A stretch of 27,035 nt of DNA. Origin: an uncultured Collinsella sp. GTDB taxonomy: Bacteria; Actinomycetota; Coriobacteriia; Coriobacteriales; Coriobacteriaceae. Numbering within the stretch: the stretch's first letter is position 1; each line of letters opens with the position of its first letter. The stretch is taken from the NCBI GenBank assembly GCA_900542275.1, contig UQMW01000029.1, positions 1 to 27,035 on the forward strand, read 5' to 3'. The position numbers and the translations under genes are program-made. This document shows, piece by piece, positions 1-7,102 of the stretch. The notes beneath the pieces were generated by a model, which saw only the letters and a list, made by a program, of their open reading frames with translations, ran no database searches and was not told the DNA's origin.

Positions 1-1
1 C

Positions 2-988
2 ACCGAGGCCGCATCGGAGTCCAATGACCGCCTGGCCGCCATGATGCGCCGCAGCGCCCGCCGCGAGGAAGCCTACGTGCCCACCTCGCAGCTCCGCCGC
101 TTCACCCTGCCCGATTCGGCGCCCATCATGCGCCGCGTCATGGGCTTTCTGTCTGACCAAGCCCGCACGCTCATCCATGCCGGCGTGTCGCGCGACCGCA
201 TCTGCATCGATCCTGGCCCGGGCTTTGGTAAGTCGGCTAACGAGGGCATCGTCATCCAGCGCGAGACTGCCAAGATGGCGTCACTGGGCTATCCGCTCAT
301 GTGCGCCGTGTCGCGCAAGCGCTTTGTGGGCGCCGTCTCGGGCGTGACCGAGGCCGCCGAGCGCGATGCCGCTACGTTTGGCGTGTGCCTGGGCGCCATC
401 CAGGCCGGTGCCAACATCGTGCGCGTGCACGACGCCGCGGGTTTTGCGCAGTTCCTGAACGGCTACTGGGCAGTTGCCAAGCCGCAGCCGCGCCGCGCGT
501 TTGTGGCCGTGGGCTCCAACCTGGGGCATCGCTGTGACAACATCCGCGCCGCACGCGACATGATCGCCGAGATTCCACTCACCTGCGTGTCCAACTCCTC
601 CAAGATCTACGAGAGCGAGCCGGCCTACGAGATGCGCCAGGACGCGTTTGCCAACGCCGTCATCGAGATCAAGACCGAGCTGGCGCCGTTGGTGCTGCTC
701 GACGAGCTCATGAAGATCGAGGCCGAGCTGGGCCGCGACCGTTCCAAAAAGGCCAAGGCCAACGGCCCGCGCACCATCGACCTGGATCTGCTGTGGATGG
801 ACGGCGAGACCCACGGCGGCAAAAAGCTGCGCCTGCCGCATCCGCTGATCGGCGAGCGCGACTTTGTGCTGGTGCCGCTCGAGGATCTGATGCACGATCC
901 GGCGCGGTTCTTCCGCTACAACGGCGTCGAGGTCAAGGAGCCCGAGGACCGCGTGGGCCATATCGTGGGCGAATTGGGGCGCATGTAG
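2..988 (+). CDS. folP/folK: Dihydropteroate synthase-HPPK fusion (5' end missing)
   Basis: Bifunctional folate-biosynthesis enzyme. The reading frame is open from base 2, so the N-terminal part of the synthase lies outside the window. Visible residues 1-150 are the C-terminal half of dihydropteroate synthase, which joins pABA to the pterin pyrophosphate: DPGPGFGK, the basic SRKRFVG motif and the closing VRVHD are all present. From about residue 167 a complete HPPK domain (6-hydroxymethyl-dihydropterin pyrophosphokinase) follows: FVAVGSNLGHR at its start, then GPRTIDLDLL and LPHPLIGERDFVLVPL, the metal/ATP and pterin loops of FolK. The order DHPS then HPPK means two consecutive folate steps sit on one cytoplasmic chain. 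The stop is immediately followed by the ATG of the next gene, so the two are probably co-transcribed. The family assignment is firm; only the missing N-terminus is uncertain. Confidence 0.93.
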   Translation, partial: TEAASESNDRLAAMMRRSARREEAYVPTSQLRRFTLPDSAPIMRRVMGFLSDQARTLIHAGVSRDRICIDPGPGFGKSANEGIVIQRETAKMASLGYPLMCAVSRKRFVGAVSGVTEAAERDAATFGVCLGAIQAGANIVRVHDAAGFAQFLNGYWAVAKPQPRRAFVAVGSNLGHRCDNIRAARDMIAEIPLTCVSNSSKIYESEPAYEMRQDAFANAVIEIKTELAPLVLLDELMKIEAELGRDRSKKAKANGPRTIDLDLLWMDGETHGGKKLRLPHPLIGERDFVLVPLEDLMHDPARFFRYNGVEVKEPEDRVGHIVGELGRM

Positions 989-1690
989 ATGATCGAGATG
1001 AATACTGTTGCCGCTGGCACCGAGCTTGACGCCGCGCGCGACGCGGGTCGCGAGGGTGCGTCCGCGGGTTGGTGCGCTTGGAGCGTGGGCGAGGCGTCGT
1101 TGACGTTTTCGCTGGTTGTGCGCCCCGACGTGAACATGCATGCCTTCCACGGCCTGCCGTTTGTGGCCGCGATGGGCATGATGGACGCGCTCGTGGGAAC
1201 GGCTGCGGCACCGGGGCTGGGCCTTGCCGGCAAGGTGGGCATTCAGTGGCCGAGCGATATTGTGTGCGGCGCGCCTGCGTTTGAGACGTCGCTCGCGCAT
1301 GTTGCCGTCAACGGTGGTGCCGGTGCCGCGGGTATGTTTGCCGCGGTGACGGTGGATGTTGAGCGTGCGGCGCTGGGCGAGCTCGGCGTGGATATGGCCG
1401 ACGAGGCGCTGATCGAGGCATTGGCCGCCGCCGTGCTGGTCCGCGTGGACACCTGGGCAGTTGCCGCCAACACGCCGCAGGGCGCCGCCGGCCCGCTGGC
1501 TCCGGTGCTGGGCGAGTACTTTGACATGGTGCCACTGCTGGGTCGTCAGGTCGCGGCGGTGTCGCCCAGCGGTTTGCCGCTTGCGGTCGGTGTGTTTGCG
1601 GGCCTGGACATCTGGGGCCGTGCGACCATCAAGACCGATGCCGGCGAGCAAGAGTTTCCGCCCGAGGCCGTGCGCATTCGTGGCCTGTAG
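989..1690 (+). CDS. Biotin-protein-ligase-like protein, catalytically degenerate
   Basis: 233 residues resembling a class I biotin-[acetyl-CoA-carboxylase] ligase without the DNA-binding domain. The alignable parts are LTFSLVVRP (residues 38-46, the strand after the biotin loop), IQWPSD (85-90, where active enzymes have KWPND), and a C-terminal small barrel around VFAGLDIWGRATIKT. Key catalytic features look lost. The GRGRxGRxW biotinyl-AMP loop is reduced to GREGASAGW (20-28), the lysine of KWPND is Gln86, and the following KxxGIL lysine segment is absent. The N-terminus is also short. Either this is a pseudo-enzyme or a very divergent ligase. It starts directly after the folate gene stop; a second in-frame ATG lies at 998. 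A terminator follows at 1731-1760. The family call rests on fold-level motif order, so it is moderate. Confidence 0.6.
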   Translation: MIEMNTVAAGTELDAARDAGREGASAGWCAWSVGEASLTFSLVVRPDVNMHAFHGLPFVAAMGMMDALVGTAAAPGLGLAGKVGIQWPSDIVCGAPAFETSLAHVAVNGGAGAAGMFAAVTVDVERAALGELGVDMADEALIEALAAAVLVRVDTWAVAANTPQGAAGPLAPVLGEYFDMVPLLGRQVAAVSPSGLPLAVGVFAGLDIWGRATIKTDAGEQEFPPEAVRIRGL

Positions 1691-1730
1691 CGCGGGACGC
1701 CAGCGCTCAAAGATAACGATGACAACAAAG

Positions 1731-1760
1731 CCCTTCTCGGCACGCGCCGGGGAGGGTTTT
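1731..1760 (+). terminator. Intrinsic terminator after the folate/ligase pair
   Basis: An 11-base stem CCCTTCTCGGC / GCCGGGGAGGG (two G-U pairs) with loop ACGC is followed directly by TTTT. It lies 40 bases after the stop at 1690 and would end the upstream operon. Confidence 0.7.
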
Positions 1761-1789
1761 CGCCTGTTTGGGGGATGAACCGCCAGCAG

Positions 1790-1832
1790 CCTATTCCTCA
1801 AAACTGAAAAATTTTCGGTTTTGAGGAATAGG
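1790..1832. repeat. 41-base palindrome, copy 1
   Basis: Near-perfect palindrome: arm CTATTCCTCAAAAC..., A/T-rich centre GAAAAATTTTC, and the mirrored arm ending TTTTGAGGAATAG. The core is 1791-1831 and one more base pair closes it on each side. Two further copies lie at 1876-1918 and 3149-3193, differing at only a few positions. It sits between the upstream terminator and the ATPase gene. Confidence 0.9.
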
Positions 1833-1875
1833 AACAAAGCAGATTGTCATTTGGCAAGGTATATTCGATGCACAT

Positions 1876-1918
1876 GCTATTCCTCAAAGCTGAAAAAATT
1901 TCGATTTTGAGGAATAGC
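1876..1918. repeat. 41-base palindrome, copy 2
   Basis: Second copy (core 1877-1917) with the same outer arms CTATTCCTCAAA and TTTTGAGGAATAG and a slightly altered centre. It ends 13 bases before the Shine-Dalgarno of the ATPase gene, so it would be an operator or an mRNA leader hairpin for that gene. A weak promoter-like pair, TTGGCA (1851-1856) and TGCTAT (1875-1880) with an 18-base spacer, would overlap its left edge. Confidence 0.9.
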
Positions 1919-1944
1919 AAACATCGGGTGTAGGGAGGATGCCA

Positions 1945-3141
1945 ATGAAGCTCATCAATAGGACGTCGTATATGGATACGCTGACGAGTCTTATCGGTGT
2001 GCCCGACATCAAGGTCATCACGGGCATCCGGCGCAGCGGAAAATCCAAGCTGCTCGAGTCCCTCCGCGATTACGTGGAGACCAACCTGTCTGATTCAAAT
2101 GTCATTCATATCAACTACAACCTCGATGAGTTCGAGGACCTGCTCGAATATCACGCTTTGCTTGCTTATGTAAAAGAGCGTCGGGTGTCCGGCACGCAAA
2201 ACTTCCTGCTTATCGATGAGGTTCAGATGTGTAGCGGCTTTGAGCGCGCAATCAACAGCCTTCACGCATCCGAGCAGTATGACATCTTTATTACGGGGTC
2301 AAACGCATTTTTGCTATCGAGCGACCTGTCGACGCTCTTTACGGGGCGCACGTTCGAAATCGAGGTGTTTCCGTTCTCGTTTGAGGAGTATCGCTCTTAC
2401 GACGGCAAGGACGAGGTCGATCATGATTTTGATGAATACGCACACGCCGGCGGCATGTCCGGTTCGTATCCTTACCGAACGCAAGAGCAGCGCTATCAAT
2501 ACCTCTCCAACGTTTTTAAGACGTTGATCGTGAGGGATATCGTGCAGCGGCATAACGTCAGAAACGAATCGGCGCTGCTGCGTATTGCCGACTACGTGAT
2601 GGACAGCGTTTCCAACATTACATCGGCTCGCAATATGACGGATAGCTTGAATGCGGATGGGCTAAAAATCACGAACAAGACGGTGGGCACATATATGGGG
2701 TATCTGTGCGATGCATTTGCCTTCTATAAAGTTCGCCGGTATGACATTCGCGGCAAGAAATACCTCAAGAGCGGCGAGAAGTACTATCTGGCGGACCATG
2801 CGTTTAAATATGCGCTGCTTGGCACGCGCGATATGGATTGGGGACGCGTATACGAGAACATGGTGGCAATCGAGCTGCTGCGGCGCGGATACGAAGTGTA
2901 CGTCGGCGTGCTCTATAAAAAGGAAATTGACTTTGTAGCTATCAGGCGAAGCGAGAAGCTCTATATCCAGGTGAGCGATGACATTAGCTCGGACAAGACG
3001 TTTGAGCGGGAAATCTCGCCGCTCTTGAGCATTGCCGACGCGTATCCCAAGATGATTCTCGCCCGCACGCATCACGAGACTACGGATCGCGATGGGGTGC
3101 AGATAGTGGACCTGGCGAGGTGGCTTTGCGGCGAGGCGTAG
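1945..3141 (+). CDS. AAA family ATPase with DUF4143-type C-terminus
   Basis: A 398-residue soluble P-loop ATPase of the AAA_14/DUF4143 type. Walker A is GIRRSGKS (residues 27-34), Walker B FLLIDEVQ (87-94), and the sensor-like strand FITGSNAFLL starts at 115. The second half is a winged-helix-like region followed by a restriction-endonuclease-like fold; EIDF (327-330) and YIQV (340-343) are its recognisable core. The family is common and its cellular role is unknown. The start at 1945 is preferred over the in-frame ATG at 1939 because AGGGAGG (1932-1938) lies six bases before it but abuts 1939. The gene is visibly less GC-rich than its neighbours and is bracketed by three copies of a 41-base palindrome, which suggests an acquired cassette. 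It is convergent with coaX. Confidence 0.88.
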   Translation: MKLINRTSYMDTLTSLIGVPDIKVITGIRRSGKSKLLESLRDYVETNLSDSNVIHINYNLDEFEDLLEYHALLAYVKERRVSGTQNFLLIDEVQMCSGFERAINSLHASEQYDIFITGSNAFLLSSDLSTLFTGRTFEIEVFPFSFEEYRSYDGKDEVDHDFDEYAHAGGMSGSYPYRTQEQRYQYLSNVFKTLIVRDIVQRHNVRNESALLRIADYVMDSVSNITSARNMTDSLNADGLKITNKTVGTYMGYLCDAFAFYKVRRYDIRGKKYLKSGEKYYLADHAFKYALLGTRDMDWGRVYENMVAIELLRRGYEVYVGVLYKKEIDFVAIRRSEKLYIQVSDDISSDKTFEREISPLLSIADAYPKMILARTHHETTDRDGVQIVDLARWLCGEA

Positions 3142-3148
3142 CAGAAAG

Positions 3149-3193
3149 CCCTATTCCTCAAAACCGAAAAATTTTCGATTTTGAGGAATAGGG
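3149..3193. repeat. 41-base palindrome, copy 3
   Basis: Third copy (core 3151-3191), extended by CC/GG to 45 bases. It lies between the convergent stops of the ATPase gene (3141) and coaX (3253). It differs from copy 1 at two internal positions only. There is no T-run after the stem in either direction, so a simple terminator role is not supported. Confidence 0.9.
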
Positions 3194-3252
3194 CCGCCGC
3201 GTTGCCTGGTCCGCTGCTCGCGCTTGTGTCGCGCTCGACTTTAGCCCCTGTC

Positions 3253-4026
3253 TTACCCCAGCTCCTGCATGCGGCGGTAGATTTCGCAGATGCCCTTGAT
3301 GGTGAGCTGTCCATCGACCACGTCGAAGGCATCGGTCGAATCGGCGACGATGCCGGCGAGACCGCCCGTGGCGATAACGGTGGCGTCCTCGCGGCCCAGC
3401 TCGCGCTTCATGCGAGCGACCAGGCCTTCGGCCATGGCGGCGGCGCCCATCACGGCGCCGACCTTGATGCATTCCTCGGTGTCGCGGCCGATGGCGTGCT
3501 CGGGCGCCTCGAGCGGCACGCTGGCGAGCTTGGCGGCACGGGCGGCAAGCGTGTCCATGGAGATGCGGATGCCCGGCGCGATCGCTCCGCCAATGTAATA
3601 GCCGTCCTCGTCGATAACGTCGATATTGGTCGCGGTGCCAAAGTCCACCACGATCGCCGGCGCGCCGTAGAAAGTCTCGGCCGCAACGGCGTTGGCGACG
3701 CGGTCGGCACCTACGGCCTGGGGACGCGCCGCGCGCAGCTTGGTCACCGCGACCGTCTGCGGCCCGATAACGATGGCGTCTGCCGCGATGCGGTCGGCCA
3801 CGGCGTGCCACTCGCGCGAGAGCTGTGGCACCACGCCGGCAAAGGCGATCGCGTCGACCGCGCCGAGCGAGAGGTCGTACATCTTAAAGAAACCCATCAG
3901 GCGCACGTGGATCTCGTCGGCGGTATAGGAGCGGTCGGTGGGCATGCGCCACGACTGCACCAGCTCGTCTCCGTCAAACAGGCCCATGGCCGTCTGCGTG
4001 TTTCCCATATCGATAGCGAGCAGCAT
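3253..4026 (-). CDS. coaX: Type III pantothenate kinase
   Basis: CoaX phosphorylates pantothenate, the first committed step of coenzyme A synthesis, in the cytoplasm. The 257-residue chain has the ASKHA-fold hallmarks: phosphate-1 motif AIDMGNTQTAMG near the N-terminus, GADRVANAVAA, the phosphate-2 strand VVDFGTATNIDV, and GGAIAPGI with the IATGGLAG adenosine loop near the end. Length fits the family. I place the start at 4026 because the ATG there begins the canonical MLLAIDMGNT and has GGGAG (read on the minus strand, 4032-4036) five bases upstream. An in-frame ATG at 4047 would add seven residues but lacks a good ribosome site. The gene stands alone and is divergent from the initiator tRNA gene. 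Confidence 0.95.
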   Translation of the reverse strand: MLLAIDMGNTQTAMGLFDGDELVQSWRMPTDRSYTADEIHVRLMGFFKMYDLSLGAVDAIAFAGVVPQLSREWHAVADRIAADAIVIGPQTVAVTKLRAARPQAVGADRVANAVAAETFYGAPAIVVDFGTATNIDVIDEDGYYIGGAIAPGIRISMDTLAARAAKLASVPLEAPEHAIGRDTEECIKVGAVMGAAAMAEGLVARMKRELGREDATVIATGGLAGIVADSTDAFDVVDGQLTIKGICEIYRRMQELG

Positions 4027-4163
4027 GTCTACTCCCAGTGTTGGCATAAAAGGACGCGCACCATTGTATACGCGCCGTCGGCGGCGCTCGGCTGCGATTC
4101 GTTCACGGCGATATGGGCTGAGGGGTTTTAAATATGAAGGAATTATGCTCTACGAGATTTTCC

Positions 4164-4192
4164 TTGCCGTTTACCGAACTCCCACGTAATAT
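4164..4192 (+). promoter_or_regulatory. Promoter of the initiator tRNA gene
   Basis: TTGCCG (4164-4169) and TAATAT (4187-4192) are separated by exactly 17 bases, a good sigma-70-type pair. The predicted transcription start is near 4199, about 25 bases before the mature tRNA 5' end. Confidence 0.6.
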
Positions 4193-4223
4193 TCTTTCTT
4201 GCGCACATGAGGCGCCCAGACAT

Positions 4224-4300
4224 TGCGGGGTGGAGCAGTCTGGTAGCTCGCCGGGCTCATAACCCGGAGGTCGTAGGTTCAAATCCTGCCCCCGCGACCA
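4224..4300 (+). tRNA. Initiator tRNA-Met (CAU)
   Basis: A complete 77-base cloverleaf with encoded 3' CCA. The acceptor stem begins TGCGGGG and ends CCCCGCG. The anticodon arm CCGGG-CTCATAA-CCCGG carries the CAT anticodon and the three consecutive G-C pairs typical of initiator tRNAs; the T arm contains GGTTCAAATCC. Base 1 against base 72 is U-G, a weak closing pair consistent with the initiator rule that this position is mismatched or weak. Confidence 0.96.
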
Positions 4301-4309
4301 AGAACTTGC

Positions 4310-4339
4310 AGCTCGTCGGCTTAGCCGGCGAGCTTTTTT
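4310..4339 (+). terminator. Intrinsic terminator after tRNA-Met
   Basis: An 11-base stem AGCTCGTCGGC / GCCGGCGAGCT (one G-U pair) closes a TTA loop and is followed by a run of six T. It starts ten bases after the tRNA 3' end. Confidence 0.88.
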
Positions 4340-4389
4340 GTTATTCCGGGACCGTGTTTTCGGTCCAATTCTCGGCCTCTCAAACAAAA

Positions 4390-4605
4390 TCTCGATCTGT
4401 AACATCTAGACCCGATTTGGGCGGCTAGGTGTTACAGAACGAGATATACCGGTGGGTTGAGTCGCGTTTGTCTCAATCTGTAACACGAGGGACGGATTTT
4501 ACCGAGTTGTTGTTACAGATTGAGATTTTCTAGCAGGCGGGTTTGGTTTGTCTCGATCTGTAACAGTAAGACCCGATTTTGCCGCGTAACTGTTACAGAT
4601 TGAGA
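4390..4605. repeat. BIME-like array of six alternating inverted 15-mers
   Basis: The 15-mer TCTCGATCTGTAACA or a close variant occurs at 4390-4404, 4471-4485 and 4551-4565, each followed by its reverse complement at 4430-4444, 4511-4525 and 4591-4605. All intervals between successive 15-mers are 25 bases except one of 26, giving a steady 40-base period and three potential hairpins. The first and third intra-hairpin loops share GACCCGATTT, and the second has a related GACGGATTTT. The third hairpin is longest: its arms extend outward to 4546 and 4610. The array fills most of the gap between the tRNA terminator and the oxidoreductase promoter. No coding potential is evident. Confidence 0.88.
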
Positions 4606-4670
4606 CAAACCGACGGGCCGCCCCGCCCATCCCCATCCACCCGCCGCCACCTGATATTCGCCGATTTCCG

Positions 4671-4698
4671 TTGCGCCACTGTGCTCCCTTGTCATATC
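4671..4698 (+). promoter_or_regulatory. Possible promoter of the flavin oxidoreductase gene
   Basis: TTGCGC (4671-4676) and CATATC (4693-4698) are 16 bases apart. The pair lies about 55 bases before the ATG at 4753, which has AGAGGAA as ribosome site. The match to consensus is partial. Confidence 0.4.
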
Positions 4699-4752
4699 CT
4701 CTAGACAACTACGCGGCATCATCGCCGCCGCGCCTACAAGAGAGGAATATCC

Positions 4753-6783
4753 ATGACCGCACCTGCATCCAAGCTGCTCCAGCCCATTACGGTTGGCCCC
4801 CTTGAGCTCAAAAACCGCATTATGTTCCCGCCGCTGACCACCGGCTACGAGGAGCGCGACGGTTCCATTGGCGAGCGCAGCCTGGCTTTTTACGAGCGCC
4901 TGGCCCGTGGCGGCGTGAGCTACATCGTCATCGGCGATGTCGCTCCCGTTATGACCGCGAGCCCCACGCCCAAGCTGGCAACCGACGCCCAGATCCCCAC
5001 GTTTAAGGCCCTGGCCGACGCCGTCCACAAGCACGGCGCCAAGGTCGCGCTGCAGCTGTTCCACCCCGAGTACGACGTGCCCGGCGTCGGCCGCATGGTC
5101 ATGGGCTCCATGGCCGCCGCCAAGGCCGCGCAGGAGGCCAAGGCCGCCGGCGACGAGGAGACCTTCGCCGCCAAGATGGCCGAGTCCAACGAGATCCGCA
5201 AGCAGGCCTACGCCAAGCTGCACCACGATATGCAGCACTTTGTGAATGAGGCGAGCGTAGAGCAGCTCACCCAGATCAAAGAGGCCATCGCCGCCTCGGC
5301 CGCCCGCGCGCAGCAGGCTGGCATCGACGCCATCGAGGTCCACGGCGACCGTCTGGTGGGCTCGCTGTGCTCCGCGATCCTCAACAAGCGCACGGACGAG
5401 TACGGTGGCTCGTTCGAGAACCGCGTTCGTTATGCGCTGGAGGTCGTCGCGGCCATTAAGGAGGCCGCGCCGGAGCTGATGGTGGAGTACAAGCTCCCCG
5501 TGATCATGGAGAACCCCGACGGCACGTCGCGCGGCAAGGGCGGCTTGCTGCCCGACGAGGCCTGCGAGTTCGCCAAGCTGCTCGAGGGCGCCGGTATCGA
5601 TATGATCCAGGTCGCGCAGGCAAACCACACCGGCAACATGGGCGACACCATTCCGCCCATGGGCGCCATGCCCTACAACTGGACGCTGCCTGTGGCCGAG
5701 CGCGTTAAGGCCCTGGTCTCCGTGCCGGTGGCAACCGTCGGCCGCGTTGTTTCGGTCGAGGCGGGCGAGAAGATCTTGGAGGATGGCTCGGCCGACATCA
5801 TCGCCTATGGCCGCTCGCTCATGTGCGACCCCGACATTGCGCTGAAGGCCGCGACGGGCGAACCCATTCGCGAGTGCCTCAACTGCAACAAGGGCTGCGT
5901 CGACGCGATTCAAAACCGCAAGTACATCTCGTGCGTGCTTAATGCCGAGAACGGTGACGAGGCGACCATCGCCATCAAGCCGGGCGAGGGCGACAAGAAG
6001 ATCGCCGTGGTGGGCGGCGGCATCGCCGGCCTGGAGGCCGCGCGCGTGGCGGCCAAGCGCGGCTACGACGTGACTGTCTACGAGGCGAGCGATCATCTGG
6101 GCGGCCAGATTGTGCTGGCTGCTGCGCCTCCGCGCAAGGACGAGATTATGCGCTCCGTCGAGTACTACGAGAAGATTCTGCCTGGCCTGGGCGTGAAGGT
6201 TGAGCTCAACCATGCCGCTACCGCTGAGGACCTCAACGCCGCCGACGCCGCGATTGTGGCCGTGGGCGCGCACGACGTGGTCATCCCCGTTCCGGGCGCC
6301 GACTCGGAGAAGGTCGTCTCGAGCTGGGACGTGCTGGCCGGCAAGGTGGAGCTCAGCGGGCGCGTCGCCGTCATTGGCGGTGGCCTGGTGGGCACCGAGA
6401 CTGCCGAGTACCTGCTGCAGCACGGCTGCGAGGTGGCGATCGTGGAGATGCTCGACAAGATTGCCGCGGGCGAGTCCGAGACCATTCTGCCGCTGATTAT
6501 GAGCGACTTTGCCGAGCACAATGTGGAGCAGCACGTGAAGACCCGCCTGACCGCCATTACCGACGAGGGCGTGGAGGCTGTTCGCACCACCGAGGATGGC
6601 GCCGAGGAGCCGGTGAAGATCGCCTGCGATTACGTGGTGATGGCCGTGGGCTCCAAGGCCAACGCGTTTGACCTGGACGGCGTGACGGCGCCCGTGACCT
6701 GCGTGGGCGACTGCTCGGGCGAGCGCACCGCCGACATCGCGAGCGCCATTCGCACGGCGTATCACGCGGCCAACGAGCTGTAG
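4753..6783 (+). CDS. Old-yellow-enzyme/2,4-dienoyl-CoA-reductase-like oxidoreductase
   Basis: A 676-residue FMN, 4Fe-4S and FAD enzyme of the DCR/enoate-reductase/trimethylamine-dehydrogenase family. Residues 1-360 form the OYE barrel (LELKNRIMFPPL; KRTDEYGGSFENRVR; VGRVV near its end). The cluster ligands Cys375, Cys378, Cys382 and Cys394 have exactly the family spacing CX2CX3CX11C. Residues 417-676 are the FAD domain (GGGIAG, 421-426) with an NAD(P) Rossmann insert (GGGLVG, 542-547) and a closing VGDCSGERTADIASAI. Oddities: where relatives have HGAHGYL with the catalytic tyrosine, this protein has HGDRLVGS, and an Ala/Lys-rich stretch of roughly 50 residues interrupts the barrel near residues 115-165. 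The natural substrate cannot be told; an unsaturated acid, steroid or plant phenolic is plausible. It is a single-gene unit closed by strong terminators. Confidence 0.88.
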   Translation: MTAPASKLLQPITVGPLELKNRIMFPPLTTGYEERDGSIGERSLAFYERLARGGVSYIVIGDVAPVMTASPTPKLATDAQIPTFKALADAVHKHGAKVALQLFHPEYDVPGVGRMVMGSMAAAKAAQEAKAAGDEETFAAKMAESNEIRKQAYAKLHHDMQHFVNEASVEQLTQIKEAIAASAARAQQAGIDAIEVHGDRLVGSLCSAILNKRTDEYGGSFENRVRYALEVVAAIKEAAPELMVEYKLPVIMENPDGTSRGKGGLLPDEACEFAKLLEGAGIDMIQVAQANHTGNMGDTIPPMGAMPYNWTLPVAERVKALVSVPVATVGRVVSVEAGEKILEDGSADIIAYGRSLMCDPDIALKAATGEPIRECLNCNKGCVDAIQNRKYISCVLNAENGDEATIAIKPGEGDKKIAVVGGGIAGLEAARVAAKRGYDVTVYEASDHLGGQIVLAAAPPRKDEIMRSVEYYEKILPGLGVKVELNHAATAEDLNAADAAIVAVGAHDVVIPVPGADSEKVVSSWDVLAGKVELSGRVAVIGGGLVGTETAEYLLQHGCEVAIVEMLDKIAAGESETILPLIMSDFAEHNVEQHVKTRLTAITDEGVEAVRTTEDGAEEPVKIACDYVVMAVGSKANAFDLDGVTAPVTCVGDCSGERTADIASAIRTAYHAANEL

Positions 6784-6798
6784 TTAACTTCGCGGCCA

Positions 6799-6828
6799 GG
6801 CGGGGCGGTAGCACGGATCCGCCCCGCC
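6799..6828 (+). other. Perfect GC hairpin after the oxidoreductase gene
   Basis: GGCGGGGCGG (6799-6808) pairs perfectly with CCGCCCCGCC (6819-6828) across a ten-base loop. There is no T-run, so it is probably a 3' stabiliser or pause ahead of the true terminator. Confidence 0.6.
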
Positions 6829-6857
6829 CGACTGCGTCCCTGCGCACATAGACCATC

Positions 6858-6902
6858 AACCGGGGTGGGGCCTGCAAGAACAGCGGGCCCCACCCCGGTT
6901 TT
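6858..6902 (+). terminator. Strong intrinsic terminator
   Basis: A perfect 15-base stem AACCGGGGTGGGGCC (6858-6872) / GGCCCCACCCCGGTT (6886-6900) runs into TTTT. It separates the oxidoreductase from the surface-protein cluster. Confidence 0.88.
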
Positions 6903-7022
6903 GGTGCAGGGGGCAGATTAGTTTGCACCAAGTCCTTGGCATATGGGCGTGGCTGCTGTTCGTAATCTTTAAGACATCATTAAGGCTTGCGTTGTGGAGC
7001 AAGCCGCAGGTCAATGCTATTC

Positions 7023-7051
7023 TTTTACCTTATCGTACGGTGTTGTATTCT
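7023..7051 (+). promoter_or_regulatory. Weak candidate promoter for the surface-protein cluster
   Basis: TTTTAC (7023-7028) and TATTCT (7046-7051) are spaced by 17 bases, upstream of the first gene at 7103. A seven-base inverted repeat GGCTTGC / GCAAGCC at 6984-7005 lies 18 bases further upstream and could be an operator. Both are visual calls. The cluster needs its own promoter because a strong terminator ends at 6902. Confidence 0.3.
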
Positions 7052-7102
7052 GCCTGAATTCTCTACCTGCGAACAACGGATAAACGCGACCGAGCGGAAA
7101 GG

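Noticed and set aside
281..1837. Long minus-strand open frame across the folate and ligase genes
   Set aside because: It is an antisense shadow of GC-rich genes: its protein is Arg/His/Gly-rich low complexity with no family motif, and it runs through a terminator and palindrome 1.
3149..3193. Bidirectional terminator between convergent genes
   Set aside because: The stem is A/T-rich in its centre and lacks a T-run on either side. The same palindrome also occurs upstream of the ATPase start, which argues against a terminator role.
4390..4605. CRISPR array
   Set aside because: Spacing is regular, but successive 15-mers alternate in orientation, the units are too short, and the intervals are partly similar to one another; no cas gene is nearby.
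4513..6765. 750-codon minus-strand open frame opposite the flavin oxidoreductase
   Set aside because: The plus-strand frame has intact FMN, iron-sulfur, FAD and NAD motifs. The opposite frame is His/Gly/Ala low complexity caused by codon bias.
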